Shown one piece after another: positions 16,109-25,228 of a stretch of 60,095 bases of DNA. The notes beneath the pieces are model-generated. The model saw nothing but the letters and a program-made list of their open reading frames with translations. It did not search any database and was not told the origin of the DNA. Position numbers and translations under genes: made by a program. Location of the stretch: contig JAKQEM010000019.1 in NCBI GenBank assembly GCA_029558515.1, forward strand, positions 1 through 60,095. The letters are read 5' to 3'. The DNA comes from a bacterium (GTDB lineage: Bacteria; Patescibacteriota; Gracilibacteria; Peribacterales; Peribacteraceae). Each line of letters opens with the position of its first letter. The stretch's first letter is position 1.

Positions 16109-17458
16109 ATGAGCTCTCTCCTTTTTCAAGGTGGAACGATTGTTGCAGGCGATCGCACCACGAAAGACGATATTCTCCTGCGGGATGGCGCGATCGAAGA
16201 GATCGACCGGTTTGTGGAAGAGTACGACGCGGTGGACGACATCTCCGGCAAATGGGTATTCCCGGGGCTGGCGGATTGTCACGTCCATTTCCGTGAACCG
16301 GGATTTCCGGAGAAGGAGACGATGAAGAGCGGCGCACTCGCCGCGCGGGCGGGCGGCGTGACACTCTGCTGCGATATGCCCAACACCGATCCGCCCACCG
16401 TCACGACCGAGGCGTTTGCGGACAAAGTGCGGCGGGCGCAATCCGTCACCGATGGTGCGCTGCGGTTTTTCTTCGGCGTGCGGGAGGCCGCGCACCTGGA
16501 GGAACTGGCGCATTTGCTGGCGGATGATACGAAGGAGGGACGTCATCTGCGCGCGCATCTCTGCGGCGTGAAGATCTACTTGGATCACTCCACGGGCAAT
16601 CAGCGCGTCGATCCCGCTCTGCTCGATGCCGTATTTGCGTTTTGTGCCGCGCATGAATTGACACTGGTGGCGCACTGTGAAGATCCGGAGATCAATGCGC
16701 AATCCGCTCTGCAGAACACGCGCATGAACATCGCGGCACACTCACTCATTCGCCCCTCGTACAGCGAGATGTCCGCCATCAAGACGGTGCTGGCACTGGC
16801 CAAGACCCATGGAACGCACCTGCACATCGCTCACCTCTCCACCGAGGGCGGAGTGGGACTCATTCGCGCAGCCAAGGCGGAAGGCATCGCCGTCACGTGT
16901 GAGGTGGCCACGCACCACCTCTTCCTCTCCACGGATGACTACGAACGATTGGGTGCTCTCATCAAAGTGAACCCGCCCATCCGTTCGCCCAAGCACAGAA
17001 CGGCGTTGTGGCAGGGGATCAAGGACGGCGTCATCGACTGCATCGTGACCGATCACGCGCCGCATACGCTCGCGGAGAAGAACGTTGCGGAGCCTCTGCA
17101 GGCCCCCGGCGGTATTCCCGGCGTGGAGACCATGCTGCCGCTCTTGCTTTCGGTTGCTGCGGGGAAATGGCCGCACCCCGCGGAACCGCACGTCTCCTGC
17201 CCTCCCTTCACCTACGAAGACATCGTGCGCCTGTGCGTCGTCAATCCCAATCGCATTTTTCACCTCGGCGTCAGTGAAATCGAGGAAGACAAAGCGGTGG
17301 ATCTCGTGATTGTGGATCCCGCTAAGCAGTGGACCATTCGGGGAGCGGAATTACGTACGCAGTGCGGATGGACGCCGTACGAGGGCTGGATGGTGCAGGG
17401 AAAAGTGGAGCGGGTGATACGGAGGAAGGAGGACGTGGGACGAAGGACTAAGGACTAA
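16109..17458 (+). CDS. pyrC: Dihydroorotase
   Basis: A 449-residue amidohydrolase. H58-V-H60 in DCHVHFREPG, Lys155 in VKIYLDHSTG as the carboxylated lysine candidate, histidines in VAHCEDPE and LHIAHLST, and D315-HAPH in IVTDHAPHT give the full binuclear metal site. It cyclises carbamoyl aspartate, the step after PyrB. The start MSSLLFQGG is chosen because the family begins with a short strand there; an upstream in-frame ATG (16073) is less likely. The final residues (GRRTKD) and the TAA stop come from the GGACTAA repeat, so the end of the protein is repeat-encoded. Confidence 0.93.
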   Translation: MSSLLFQGGTIVAGDRTTKDDILLRDGAIEEIDRFVEEYDAVDDISGKWVFPGLADCHVHFREPGFPEKETMKSGALAARAGGVTLCCDMPNTDPPTVTTEAFADKVRRAQSVTDGALRFFFGVREAAHLEELAHLLADDTKEGRHLRAHLCGVKIYLDHSTGNQRVDPALLDAVFAFCAAHELTLVAHCEDPEINAQSALQNTRMNIAAHSLIRPSYSEMSAIKTVLALAKTHGTHLHIAHLSTEGGVGLIRAAKAEGIAVTCEVATHHLFLSTDDYERLGALIKVNPPIRSPKHRTALWQGIKDGVIDCIVTDHAPHTLAEKNVAEPLQAPGGIPGVETMLPLLLSVAAGKWPHPAEPHVSCPPFTYEDIVRLCVVNPNRIFHLGVSEIEEDKAVDLVIVDPAKQWTIRGAELRTQCGWTPYEGWMVQGKVERVIRRKEDVGRRTKD

Positions 17459-17503
17459 GGACTAAGGACTAAGGACGGAGGACGAGGGACGAAGGAAGGA
17501 AGA
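17437..17503. repeat. GGACTAA/GGACGAA heptamer array
   Basis: About nine units of GGACTAA, GGACGGA, GGACGAG or GGACGAA start inside pyrC and supply its TAA stop. No gene lies between here and 17547. Confidence 0.9.
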
Positions 17504-17546
17504 TGAGCATCTGCCAGGATGTTGACATGGAACAGTTGAAAATGTC

Positions 17547-17780
17547 TCAGGGTGCCGCATCCTTGACGGCAAACCAGGTCCTGATGCCGGAGATCCAGAC
17601 GCCGGTGTAGAGGATGGTGACCAGAAATAGCCACCATTGTTCATGCAGGTACGTGGTGATGAACCAAAACGGTTGTGCGGCGAGCCCCGCCACCATCCCC
17701 CACTTGTTCTTTCGTCCGAGGAGAAAGATGGAGGTGATGCCGAAGAGGAAGATGGCGATCTGCGAGAAAGTATCCAGCAT
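17547..17780 (-). CDS. Small membrane protein, 77 aa
   Basis: A short protein with two or three hydrophobic helices: FSQIAIFLFGITSIFLLGR, a middle tryptophan-rich segment (PFWFITTYLHEQWWLFL), and VTILYTGVWISGIR. The layout and the aromatic loops recall half of a PnuC-like nicotinamide riboside transporter, but this is only a resemblance. The start MLDTFSQIA is the best-placed Met. A separate gene (the Sua5-like one) ends 74 bases upstream on the same strand. Confidence 0.6.
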   Translation of the reverse strand: MLDTFSQIAIFLFGITSIFLLGRKNKWGMVAGLAAQPFWFITTYLHEQWWLFLVTILYTGVWISGIRTWFAVKDAAP

Positions 17781-17854
17781 GAGTGAGGGGGCACGGTGCG
17801 CGCGCATCGGATACTGACGCATGCAATGGAACATCCATCCGAAATTCGTTCGCA

Positions 17855-18496
17855 TTATTTTCTTTCTCTCCTTCCCTCTCGCACAATCCGATTCTCCTCT
17901 CGGGTCACATCCACTATCGTCGAGGGCGGCACAGGCGGGAGCAGACCGCCGTCCAGTATCAAATCCGGTTGGGCGGATCGGTCGGCAAATTGCGCGAGGA
18001 TGTCCTCGACACAGTACGTGTTGGCCAGGCCGTGCAGATTGGCGGAGGTAGTACTGATCGGTCTGCCGTACGCTTCGACCAGTGACTGGGCGTGGGGATG
18101 GGAGGAAACGCGGACTCCGAGTGTTGTTGTTCGTTGATTCGTTATTTCGTTAGTTCGTTTGTCGGTTTGTGGGATGGGGTGAAGAGCAAGAGGCGCATCG
18201 ATTCGTAAGGGCAGGATCAGGGTCAGCGGACCCGGGAGGTGCCGTGCCACAAGCTCCTCCGCATGTTCATTCCACTGTACATACTGTTCAGCCTGTTTGA
18301 CTGAGGCGAAGAGCGCGCTGACCGGCTGGGTTGCAGGTCGCTGCTTGATTGCAAACAATGTCGCGACGGCATGGGGATTGCCGAGGTCGCACGCCAGTCC
18401 GTAGCACGTCTCCGTCGCATGGGCGACGACTCCGCCCTGCCGGAGGATCGCGAGGGCTTCGGCAAGAGCCGATGGGGAGAAGGGGAGGAGATGCAT
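17855..18496 (-). CDS. tsaC: Sua5/YciO/YrdC family threonylcarbamoyl-AMP synthase
   Basis: A 213-residue protein of the family that makes threonylcarbamoyl-AMP for the t6A modification of tRNA. Motifs are GGVVAHATETCYGLACD, KQRP as the conserved lysine/arginine loop, LPGPLTLILP and GRPISTTSANLHG. Between LILPLRIDAPL and GVRVSSHPHAQSL, residues about 109-124 (QTDKRTNEITNQRTTT) are encoded by TTCGTTA-like repeats and have no counterpart in the family. The start MHLLPFSPS is chosen because everything upstream is repeat. TACTCT in the upstream repeat lies 10 nt before this ATG. Confidence 0.85.
   Translation of the reverse strand: MHLLPFSPSALAEALAILRQGGVVAHATETCYGLACDLGNPHAVATLFAIKQRPATQPVSALFASVKQAEQYVQWNEHAEELVARHLPGPLTLILPLRIDAPLALHPIPQTDKRTNEITNQRTTTLGVRVSSHPHAQSLVEAYGRPISTTSANLHGLANTYCVEDILAQFADRSAQPDLILDGGLLPPVPPSTIVDVTREENRIVREGRRERK
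18118..18170. repeat. TTCGTTA heptamer array inside the Sua5-like gene
   Basis: Units such as GTTCGTT, GATTCGTTATTTCGTT and AGTTCGTTTG occur every 7 bases and are translated in frame, adding about 16 residues to the protein. Confidence 0.8.
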
Positions 18497-18859
18497 GGCG
18501 AAGAACAGAGTAACAGAGTAACCGAATAACAGAGTAACAGGGCAGACGGTCTCTGATAGCAGGGAATAATCCTTTTCCGTGACAGAGGGGTTCCGCGAAC
18601 CACGGGGGGTGAAGAGGTGTTGCCCGGTATTTCCAAGCATACAAACGATGCGATAGAGTGTTGTTCCGTCATGGAGTATCCCCACGCAGGCACGTCCGGA
18701 GGGGTTTTGGTTCGCGGTGGCTTCTTTTGCTTCTTTTCTGTGCGGCAGACAGAAAAGAAGGAAGTGTCCTCAATACACCTCCTTCAAATAACACTCCTCA
18801 CCCTTCGACTCCCCCTCGACAAGCTCGGGGTCGCTCAGGGTGAATCCTGCACAAACCCA
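18497..18859. other. Gene-free interval with repeats and a hairpin
   Basis: This 363-base interval has no convincing gene. At 18503-18542 are octamers AACAGAGT/AACCGAAT. At 18730-18760 the perfect inverted pair CTTCTTTTCTGT and ACAGAAAAGAAG surrounds a 7-base loop. At about 18797-18845 is a CCTTCGACTCC...GACAAGCTCGGGGTCGCTCAGGG element of the kind dispersed in many bacterial genomes. The hairpin may end transcription of the minus-strand gene that follows. Confidence 0.65.
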
Positions 18860-20545
18860 TCAATAGACAGCGGCAAGATAGCAGGATTCACAGTACACGA
18901 TCTCCGGTCGGTCTGGGCTGTAACTCGTCTCGATTGCCTTCCCGCACTTCATGCACTCGCGCTTCCAGAGTTTCCGGGGATTCCTCAGTGCCATCCTCCT
19001 CCTGTGCCGCTCGTCGGGATGGAAGTGGGGAACGGGGAGGCGCATCTGTCTGTAGAATTCCAATTCCTGCTTAATGATTTTGAACGGTCTTTTCGTTGCT
19101 TCGCACTCGATTGCCCAATTGAGAATGTCGTCCGGGATATCGTCGATGGAATCGGGCAGTTGCACTGCGGGGATGATTCTCTCGACTTTTGGCATTTCAT
19201 CCGTCTGATCCCGCCACTTCCAACCGCGAGCCAGTACCTCTTCCTTGGTCATTGGAAAATACTCCTGTGCAACCGTTTCGTTGTACGCAAACGGAGACAT
19301 GGTCACGGGGAAAAACTCTCCCCACTCCCCATCCGCTCGCATCTTTGCAATGATCTTGGGAACGAGATCGTTGTACTCCTCTTTCGTGTACTGCTTGTTG
19401 AGGATGCAGTATCGAGCGTTACGCATGCCGATACAGCCAAATACGTTCGAACAGCTATGGCAGGAATCGCACAAAATCATGTCACTATCGTAATAGGACG
19501 TATGGCTGAAGAGCGTCCGTTGCCCTTTGTCGCAAGACTGGCAATCGTACTGCAGTTCGCAATGAATCGCCGCTTCGTTGATGTCATAACAATCTTTGAT
19601 GCCACCGCAGCCGTAACAGTAGCGACAATCCTGTGCATCTTCGACATCGAACGAATCATGGACATTTTTGCATCGAACAAGAAAATCACCGGAAACGTCC
19701 TCACATTGTTTGTTGAATTGAGATTGATGAATGGCGCGTGTTTCGATGAGTGTAAAAAACTCTTTTCGTACGTTCGCGAAGGAATCATGAACGGATAAAT
19801 AAATCTCTTTCATGCGCCGCCGATATTCTTCTTCGGAGTATGCAACGTTCTGAATATGGAAGCGTTTGTGCCGCAAATTCCAGCACTGGAAGCAATCGCT
19901 ACATCCGATGCAATCATAGAGAAATGCACTGTCACGGCATTCCTGAGAACGAATGGCGCTGATGCAGTGATAGCAATTATTGGAGTACAGAGATTCGTAA
20001 CACAGTTCACTATCGACGAGCTGGTAGCAATCACTGAAATCTCGCGAACCGAGAATCCATTTTGAATAATAGCCGTTCTGAGTGTTGTTACCGACGCATG
20101 CACAGAGATAACAATCCTTGAGGTCAAGAGAATGGTTACAGTAATCGCTGTTGATGGCATTATTGAGGTAAAGAGCATTACGCGGTACAATCGAGCGGAT
20201 TTCTCGCAATTGTGCAAAAAACGATTTTGAAAAATCAACATCTCTTCCGAAATGCATCGCATCCCAACTGTTTCCCCACCAACAGTCATTACAGTAAATG
20301 AGAAAGGATGCATCGTCATGGTAAATGGAAACAACGGATTTCTTGCAGGAGTCGCATGTGCGCCGAATGAGATTCCGTTCGTTTCGCCATGTGAAATGTC
20401 GCTGGATGCGGCACTCCGGACACATTGTCGGCGGCGGGATCGGCTCTTTCTTGCCATTGAAGACGGGAGAAACTTTTTCGTAAAAAGCGAGATCATCATC
20501 GGTAATTTCAAACGATTGCTGACAGTGGCGGCAGGTTTGCTGCAT
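18860..20545 (-). CDS. Cysteine-rich zinc-ribbon / solenoid protein, 561 aa
   Basis: This protein carries 40 cysteines in 561 residues and has no signal peptide. It starts with two CxxC zinc ribbons (CRHC ... MCPEC, then CDSC ... CNDC). A middle part (about 125-385) has short irregular repeats such as DCYLCACVG, SNNCYHCISA, DCIGCSDCFQCW and DCRYCYGCGGIKDCYDIN, which look like a solenoid or beta-helix with cysteine ladders. It ends with a further ribbon (CMKCGKAI ... CESC). It resembles large Cys-rich proteins seen in CPR genomes without known function. TATTCT in the upstream octamer repeat lies 6 nt before the ATG. Confidence 0.75.
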   Translation of the reverse strand: MQQTCRHCQQSFEITDDDLAFYEKVSPVFNGKKEPIPPPTMCPECRIQRHFTWRNERNLIRRTCDSCKKSVVSIYHDDASFLIYCNDCWWGNSWDAMHFGRDVDFSKSFFAQLREIRSIVPRNALYLNNAINSDYCNHSLDLKDCYLCACVGNNTQNGYYSKWILGSRDFSDCYQLVDSELCYESLYSNNCYHCISAIRSQECRDSAFLYDCIGCSDCFQCWNLRHKRFHIQNVAYSEEEYRRRMKEIYLSVHDSFANVRKEFFTLIETRAIHQSQFNKQCEDVSGDFLVRCKNVHDSFDVEDAQDCRYCYGCGGIKDCYDINEAAIHCELQYDCQSCDKGQRTLFSHTSYYDSDMILCDSCHSCSNVFGCIGMRNARYCILNKQYTKEEYNDLVPKIIAKMRADGEWGEFFPVTMSPFAYNETVAQEYFPMTKEEVLARGWKWRDQTDEMPKVERIIPAVQLPDSIDDIPDDILNWAIECEATKRPFKIIKQELEFYRQMRLPVPHFHPDERHRRRMALRNPRKLWKRECMKCGKAIETSYSPDRPEIVYCESCYLAAVY

Positions 20546-20551
20546 GGGGGG

Positions 20552-20686
20552 AGAATAACAGAATATCAGAATAACAGAATAACAGGGGTTTTCTGAGGAG
20601 GATTTTCGTCTCCGTTACTCTGTTACTCTGTTACTCCGTTACTCCGTTACTCCGTTACTCCGTTACTCCGTTACTCTGTTACTCCC
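20552..20686. repeat. Octamer arrays between dnaE and the Cys-rich gene
   Basis: AGAATAAC-type units (20552-20590) and about nine GTTACTCC/GTTACTCT units (20612-20686). On the minus strand the latter read GGAGTAAC and contain the dnaE stop codon TAA. The same octamer family appears at 18503-18542. Confidence 0.9.
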
Positions 20687-23600
20687 CGTACTTCCCAATC
20701 ACCTCCTCCACTTTCTCCTGCAATTCTTCGCTGAAGTCGACCGTGACGGGGAGCGGAATGATTTGCCCGCCGATTTGCAGTGCGATCGCATCCGTGCCCG
20801 GCGACAGCGCGAAGAGGTCTTTGAGATCCAGCAGCAGTTGGCGCGGGGCGCGGGGCGGGAGGAGGATCGTATGCGCAGCATGTTCCTGTAGAGACGTTCC
20901 GTCGGAACGTCTCGCCTGCGTCCCCGCGCCCCGCGGCGCATCCGGTGATGCACCGGGCAGGACGGGTGGTGGCATGCCGTCCGCGATCCACTTCGCCAGC
21001 GGACCAAAAAGTTCCTCGCCGGGTGCCCCCGTCGCCTCCTCCGTGCGGACGACCACGCGTTCACCAGCGATGACATTCCCTTCTTCGTCCACCGCTTCCA
21101 CCGCTTCCTCCTCCTCTATGACCTTTCGCGCGACTGAGAGACCGCGTTTCGCTTCTTCCTCATCGAAAACACCGTCCTCTTTGGCGCGCCTGATCATCGC
21201 GGAGAGAGACGAACGTTTCACCGCATCCGCGCGCATCTGCAGTTGTCCCATGCGCAGATCCACCGTTCCGCCGACCACGAGCACCGTGTCGGGCTGTTCC
21301 AGCACCGCACCCACTTCATCGTAGATACGCGGGAACAGCGTCACTTCCATTTTGCCGGTGGGATCTTCCAGCGTGACGATCGCCATGGTTTCCCCTTTCT
21401 TCGTACGGATTTTCTTGATGCCTTCCTGGATGCCCGCAACCGTGATCTTCTTGCCGACATCGGCGGCTACGATCTCTCCGATGAGCCGCGCCTTGCGCCC
21501 GATGTACGCGCGCATGCCGGCAAGCGGATGGCTGGACACGTACAAACCCAACGTCTCTTTCTCCCACTGGAGTTTCTGCTGCGGCGTAGCCGGAGGCAGC
21601 GCCGGAAATTCGATCTTCGCCATCGCCACGTCCGCCCCCAGCGCGCCGAAGAGGTCCGTTTGCGATCCTCCCGAAGCTCCCTCCGCTCTCCCGTAATCGG
21701 CGATGAATTGCTGATGTTCCACGAGTGCGCGGCGCTCTCCCAAGCTGTCGAGCGCACCGGATTTGGCGAGGGATTCCAGCAGTTTCTTGTTGAGTATTTT
21801 GGCCGGAAGCCTTCGTGCAAAATCTTCGATGGACACGAATTTTCCGTGAGATTCGCGTTCTTCAATGATCAAATACACCGAGGATTCTCCGATGCCTTTG
21901 ATGGCGGAGAGGCCGAAACGTATTGCGTATTGGGTATTGGGTATTGGGGTTTGGTCATTGGTCATTCCGTCATTCGGCGAAGGCGGGATCACCGTGAAGT
22001 GACTCAGGGATTCATTGATATCCGGAGGCAGCACTTCGATGCCCATCGAGCGACACTCCTCGATTTCAATCATCACGCGCTCGGTGTCCTGCGCATCGGA
22101 ACTCAGCAGCGCCGCCATGAATTCCGCGGAGTAATTGGCTTTCAGGTAGGCGGTTTCGTAGGCGATGCGTGCGTAGCCCACCGCGTGCGATTTGTTGAAG
22201 CCGTAGCCGGCGAAGGGAGTGATGACATCATCAAAGATCTCCTCCGCAAGGTTCCGGGGATAGCTATTTTCGATCGCACCCTTGATGAACTTGTCACGCT
22301 GCGCATCCAGTTCCTTCTTGATTTTCTTCCCGATGGCCCGCCGCAGCAGATCCGCTTCGCCCAAGCTGAATCCCGCAAATACCTGCGCGATCTGCAAAAT
22401 CTGTTCCTGGTAGATGCCGATGCCGAATGTCGGCTCCAGAATCGGGCGCAGATCTTCGTGAACGTACCGCACTTTCTCCCGGCCATGCTTGCGCTTGATG
22501 AAGCTGTCGATCCACTCCATGGGACCCGGGCGATACAGCGAGACCATGGCAGTGATGTCACCGAATTCCGTGGGCTTGAGTTGACGAAGATACCGACGCA
22601 TTCCCGCCGATTCCAACTGGAAGACACCGGTGGTGTCGCCGCGTTGCAGCAGGCGGAATGTCTCTGCGTCATCGATGGGAATGGCGGCGATGTCGATGGT
22701 CGTCTCACGCGTGCGTTTGATGATTTCCAGCGCCGTCTGGATGACGGTGAGGTTCATGAGTCCCAGGAAATCCATCTTCAGGAGACCGAGTGCTTCCAAT
22801 GGTTTCGCGCCGTACTGCGTGATGATGGTGTGCTCATCTTTGGGCGCGCGCTGCAGCGCTGTATAGGTGGCGGCGGGTTCGGGAGTAATGATGACGCCGC
22901 AGGCATGCACCGAGACGTGCCGCGCTTTGCCCTCCAGCTTGAGCGCGTTATCAATCACTTTGCGATAGAGTTCGTTGCCTTCGTAGACGGCCTTCAGCTC
23001 GTGCGTTTCCAGCGCGTCTTTCAGTTTCACACCCGGTCGTTCGGGAATGAGCTTGGCCAACGTGTTCATCTCCAGGAATGGGATGCCGAACGCCCGACCC
23101 ACGTCCTTTACGGCTGCGCGCGCCGCCAGCGTCCCGAAGGTGCAGATCTGCGCGACATGATCGGTGCCATACTTCTCACGAACGTACTGCAGTACTTCAT
23201 CGCGTCGATTGTCAGCAAAGTCGAGGTCGATATCCGGCATGGAGATGCGTTCGGGATTGAGGAACCGTTCGAAGAGCAGTCCGTGCGGTATGGGATCGAC
23301 GCCGGTGATGCCCAGGCAGTAGCTCACCATCGATCCGGCCGCCGAACCGCGCCCCGGCCCCACGGTGATGCCGCGGCGCTTCGCCTCATTCACAAAATCC
23401 TGCACGATCAAAAAGTACCCGGCGAATCCCACTTGTTTGATAACGCTCAGTTCATAGTCCAAACGCTGCCGCAGTTCGTGCGTTTCTTGGCTGTACCGCC
23501 GCCGGAATCCCGCTTCACACAATTCGATGAGATACTGTTCTTCCGTGCATCCTCCCGGGACCGGAAAGCGGGGAATGCGATTTTCGCCGAATTGAATGGT

Positions 23601-24431
23601 CATTTGGCATCGGTCGGCGATCACCCGTGTGTTCTCCAATGCTTCCGGCACGTGGGCGAACGCCGCTTCCAACTCCGCGAACGGTCGCATGGAAAAATCG
23701 GTGTCGCGCATGCTGAAGCGCCCGGGATCGGCCACGTTGGCCCCCTTCTGGATGCAGAGGAGAATGTCATGCGCTTCCGCATCTTCCCTGCGGCAGTAGT
23801 GACTGTTGCAGGTGACGACGAGGGGAACGGCGAGTTCTTTGGCAAACGCAATGAGTTGCTGATTGACTTCCGCTTGTCCCGCCACCTGCGGCAGATCCAT
23901 CAGTTCGTAGTAGACGTTGTCGTGTCCGAACCAGCCGCGATACTGCTGCGTGAGCTCCCGGATTCTGTCGCCGTCTTCCGCCAGTGCCGCCTGTCCGATG
24001 GCGCCCGTGATCGGACCCGTGAGCGCTATCAACCCCTTGCCGAATCGTTCCAGCAGTTCGCCGTCCACGCGCGGTTTGTAGTACATGCCTTCCAGTGCCG
24101 CAGCCGTCGCCAGTTTCAGCAGATTCTCGTATCCCTCCTGCGTCTCACAGAGGAGCGTCAGCGGGAAGCTCTTCGTATCCACGCCGCTCTCCTTGTCCGT
24201 TCTGGTTCGTGCCGCCACCATCGCTTCCATCCCCACAATAGGTTTCAGTCCGTGTTTTTCGGCATACTGATAGAACTCGATCAAACCGTAGATGTGCCCC
24301 TTGTCCGCGATGCCGACGGCGTTCTGACCCAGTTCCTTGGCTCGCAAAACGATCTCCTCGGGACTCGGCAACGCCTCCAGCAGCGAGTAGGTGGAGTGGC
24401 AATGAAGGTGGACGAAATCCTCGGGGCGCAT
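20679..24431 (-). CDS. dnaE: DNA polymerase III alpha subunit
   Basis: A replicative polymerase of 1250 residues. The PHP domain begins at HLHCHSTYSLLEAL. The palm has P-D400-I-D402 in PDIDLDF, and FNKSHAVGYARIAYETAYLK and SAIKGIGESSV follow, then an OB domain (TVAGIQEGIKKIRTKKGE) and a C-terminal region. The start MRPEDFVHLH is chosen because TATGAT lies 6 nt upstream. Two in-frame insertions are visible: heptamer-encoded residues about 821-838 (NDQTPIPNTQYA) before the SAIKG motif, and a palindrome-encoded stretch near residues 1173-1180. The stop lies in the octamer array. No proofreading subunit gene is nearby. Confidence 0.95.
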   Translation of the reverse strand: MRPEDFVHLHCHSTYSLLEALPSPEEIVLRAKELGQNAVGIADKGHIYGLIEFYQYAEKHGLKPIVGMEAMVAARTRTDKESGVDTKSFPLTLLCETQEGYENLLKLATAAALEGMYYKPRVDGELLERFGKGLIALTGPITGAIGQAALAEDGDRIRELTQQYRGWFGHDNVYYELMDLPQVAGQAEVNQQLIAFAKELAVPLVVTCNSHYCRREDAEAHDILLCIQKGANVADPGRFSMRDTDFSMRPFAELEAAFAHVPEALENTRVIADRCQMTIQFGENRIPRFPVPGGCTEEQYLIELCEAGFRRRYSQETHELRQRLDYELSVIKQVGFAGYFLIVQDFVNEAKRRGITVGPGRGSAAGSMVSYCLGITGVDPIPHGLLFERFLNPERISMPDIDLDFADNRRDEVLQYVREKYGTDHVAQICTFGTLAARAAVKDVGRAFGIPFLEMNTLAKLIPERPGVKLKDALETHELKAVYEGNELYRKVIDNALKLEGKARHVSVHACGVIITPEPAATYTALQRAPKDEHTIITQYGAKPLEALGLLKMDFLGLMNLTVIQTALEIIKRTRETTIDIAAIPIDDAETFRLLQRGDTTGVFQLESAGMRRYLRQLKPTEFGDITAMVSLYRPGPMEWIDSFIKRKHGREKVRYVHEDLRPILEPTFGIGIYQEQILQIAQVFAGFSLGEADLLRRAIGKKIKKELDAQRDKFIKGAIENSYPRNLAEEIFDDVITPFAGYGFNKSHAVGYARIAYETAYLKANYSAEFMAALLSSDAQDTERVMIEIEECRSMGIEVLPPDINESLSHFTVIPPSPNDGMTNDQTPIPNTQYAIRFGLSAIKGIGESSVYLIIEERESHGKFVSIEDFARRLPAKILNKKLLESLAKSGALDSLGERRALVEHQQFIADYGRAEGASGGSQTDLFGALGADVAMAKIEFPALPPATPQQKLQWEKETLGLYVSSHPLAGMRAYIGRKARLIGEIVAADVGKKITVAGIQEGIKKIRTKKGETMAIVTLEDPTGKMEVTLFPRIYDEVGAVLEQPDTVLVVGGTVDLRMGQLQMRADAVKRSSLSAMIRRAKEDGVFDEEEAKRGLSVARKVIEEEEAVEAVDEEGNVIAGERVVVRTEEATGAPGEELFGPLAKWIADGMPPPVLPGASPDAPRGAGTQARRSDGTSLQEHAAHTILLPPRAPRQLLLDLKDLFALSPGTDAIALQIGGQIIPLPVTVDFSEELQEKVEEVIGKYGE
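20891..20913. repeat. Palindrome inside the 3' part of dnaE
   Basis: Arms GAGACGTTCCG and CGGAACGTCTC around a single T. A second copy of the same palindrome is at 54338-54358, between genes. Here it is translated in frame. Confidence 0.85.
21919..21975. repeat. TATTGGG heptamer array inside dnaE
   Basis: Units GTATTGC, GTATTGG, GTATTGG and GTATTGG, then TTGGTCA and TTGGTCATTCCGTCATTC. The sequence family is that of 4040-4078 and 54666-54745. It is read in frame as an insertion just before the conserved SAIKGIG segment. Confidence 0.9.
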
Positions 24432-24553
24432 GGAGGGATCATACCCGAGTCTCGTCAAACGGGAATTCCCTCCTCATGCACTGCCGGCGGTGGCCGTCCC
24501 GATTGCCGCACATCTTCCTTTGATGTGTCGAATTCTCCGCTATCCTGATACGC

Positions 24554-25228
24554 ATGCTCCATTTCTTCTCCCCGACCTACATCATCAGCGTACTCATCGC
24601 CATCGCGGTGCACGAGTGCGCGCATGCGTGGAGCGCACGGCGACTCGGGGATCACACGGCGGAGCAAGCGGGACGATTGACCTTGAATCCCCTCTCCCAC
24701 ATCGATCCGCTGGGTGCGCTGATGTTCCTGTTCGTGGGGTTCGGATGGGCCAAACCCGTGCCGGTGAACCCGCTGCACTTCCGTTTCCCCAAACGCGACA
24801 TGGCGCTCACGGCGTTTGCCGGACCGATCAGCAACCTCCTCCTCGCGTTCCTCGTCTTCCTCGGGATCGCGCTGATCGGCGGAGCGTCCCCCGCGTCCAT
24901 CGGCGGGCTGCTGAGCGATGCGGAAAGCGCGAGTCCCGCGCTGACGATCCTCCTGCAGATCCTCCGCGATTCGCTCTTCGTGAATCTCGCATTGATGGCA
25001 TTCAATCTCTTTCCCGTCTCCCCGCTGGACGGATCCTCCGTCCTGCGCATGTTCATCCCCCTGCGCTACGAGGAACGGTATGACGATTTTGTGCGCATCG
25101 GGCCTTTTGTGCTGCTGGGACTGATTCTCCTCGAAAACTTTCTCCCCGTTCGCATTCTCTCGACGTGGGTCTTTGGGATCATGCAGGCGGTACTCAGCGG
25201 GTTTGCGGCAGTGATCCCATTTTCGTGA
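24554..25228 (+). CDS. M50 family site-2-type zinc metalloprotease
   Basis: A 224-residue intramembrane protease. H20-E21-C-A-H24 in VHECAHAW is the zinc motif, and D159 in PLDGSSVL is the third ligand, within five or six hydrophobic segments. The family cleaves membrane-anchored regulators or signal peptides; no anti-sigma factor is next to it, so the substrate is unknown. TATCCT lies 7 nt before the ATG, with no Shine-Dalgarno. The gene diverges from dnaE and its stop directly abuts the end of the giant surface-protein gene. Confidence 0.9.
   Translation: MLHFFSPTYIISVLIAIAVHECAHAWSARRLGDHTAEQAGRLTLNPLSHIDPLGALMFLFVGFGWAKPVPVNPLHFRFPKRDMALTAFAGPISNLLLAFLVFLGIALIGGASPASIGGLLSDAESASPALTILLQILRDSLFVNLALMAFNLFPVSPLDGSSVLRMFIPLRYEERYDDFVRIGPFVLLGLILLENFLPVRILSTWVFGIMQAVLSGFAAVIPFS

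Noticed and set aside
17547-17780. Firm call as a PnuC transporter
   Set aside because: Only two or three helices and an aromatic loop are shared; the protein is far too short for a complete transporter.
18617-19798. Plus-strand frame starting in the repeat interval
   Set aside because: It runs antisense to the Cys-rich gene, whose regular cysteine spacing proves the minus strand is coding.
20612-20686. The GTTACTCC array as a CRISPR
   Set aside because: Units are 8 bases without spacers of constant length, and no cas genes are present.
21243-24548. A very long open frame on the plus strand opposite dnaE
   Set aside because: It is the antisense shadow of dnaE. The minus strand shows full polymerase motifs while the plus-strand translation is rich in His/Arg/Gln with no family pattern.
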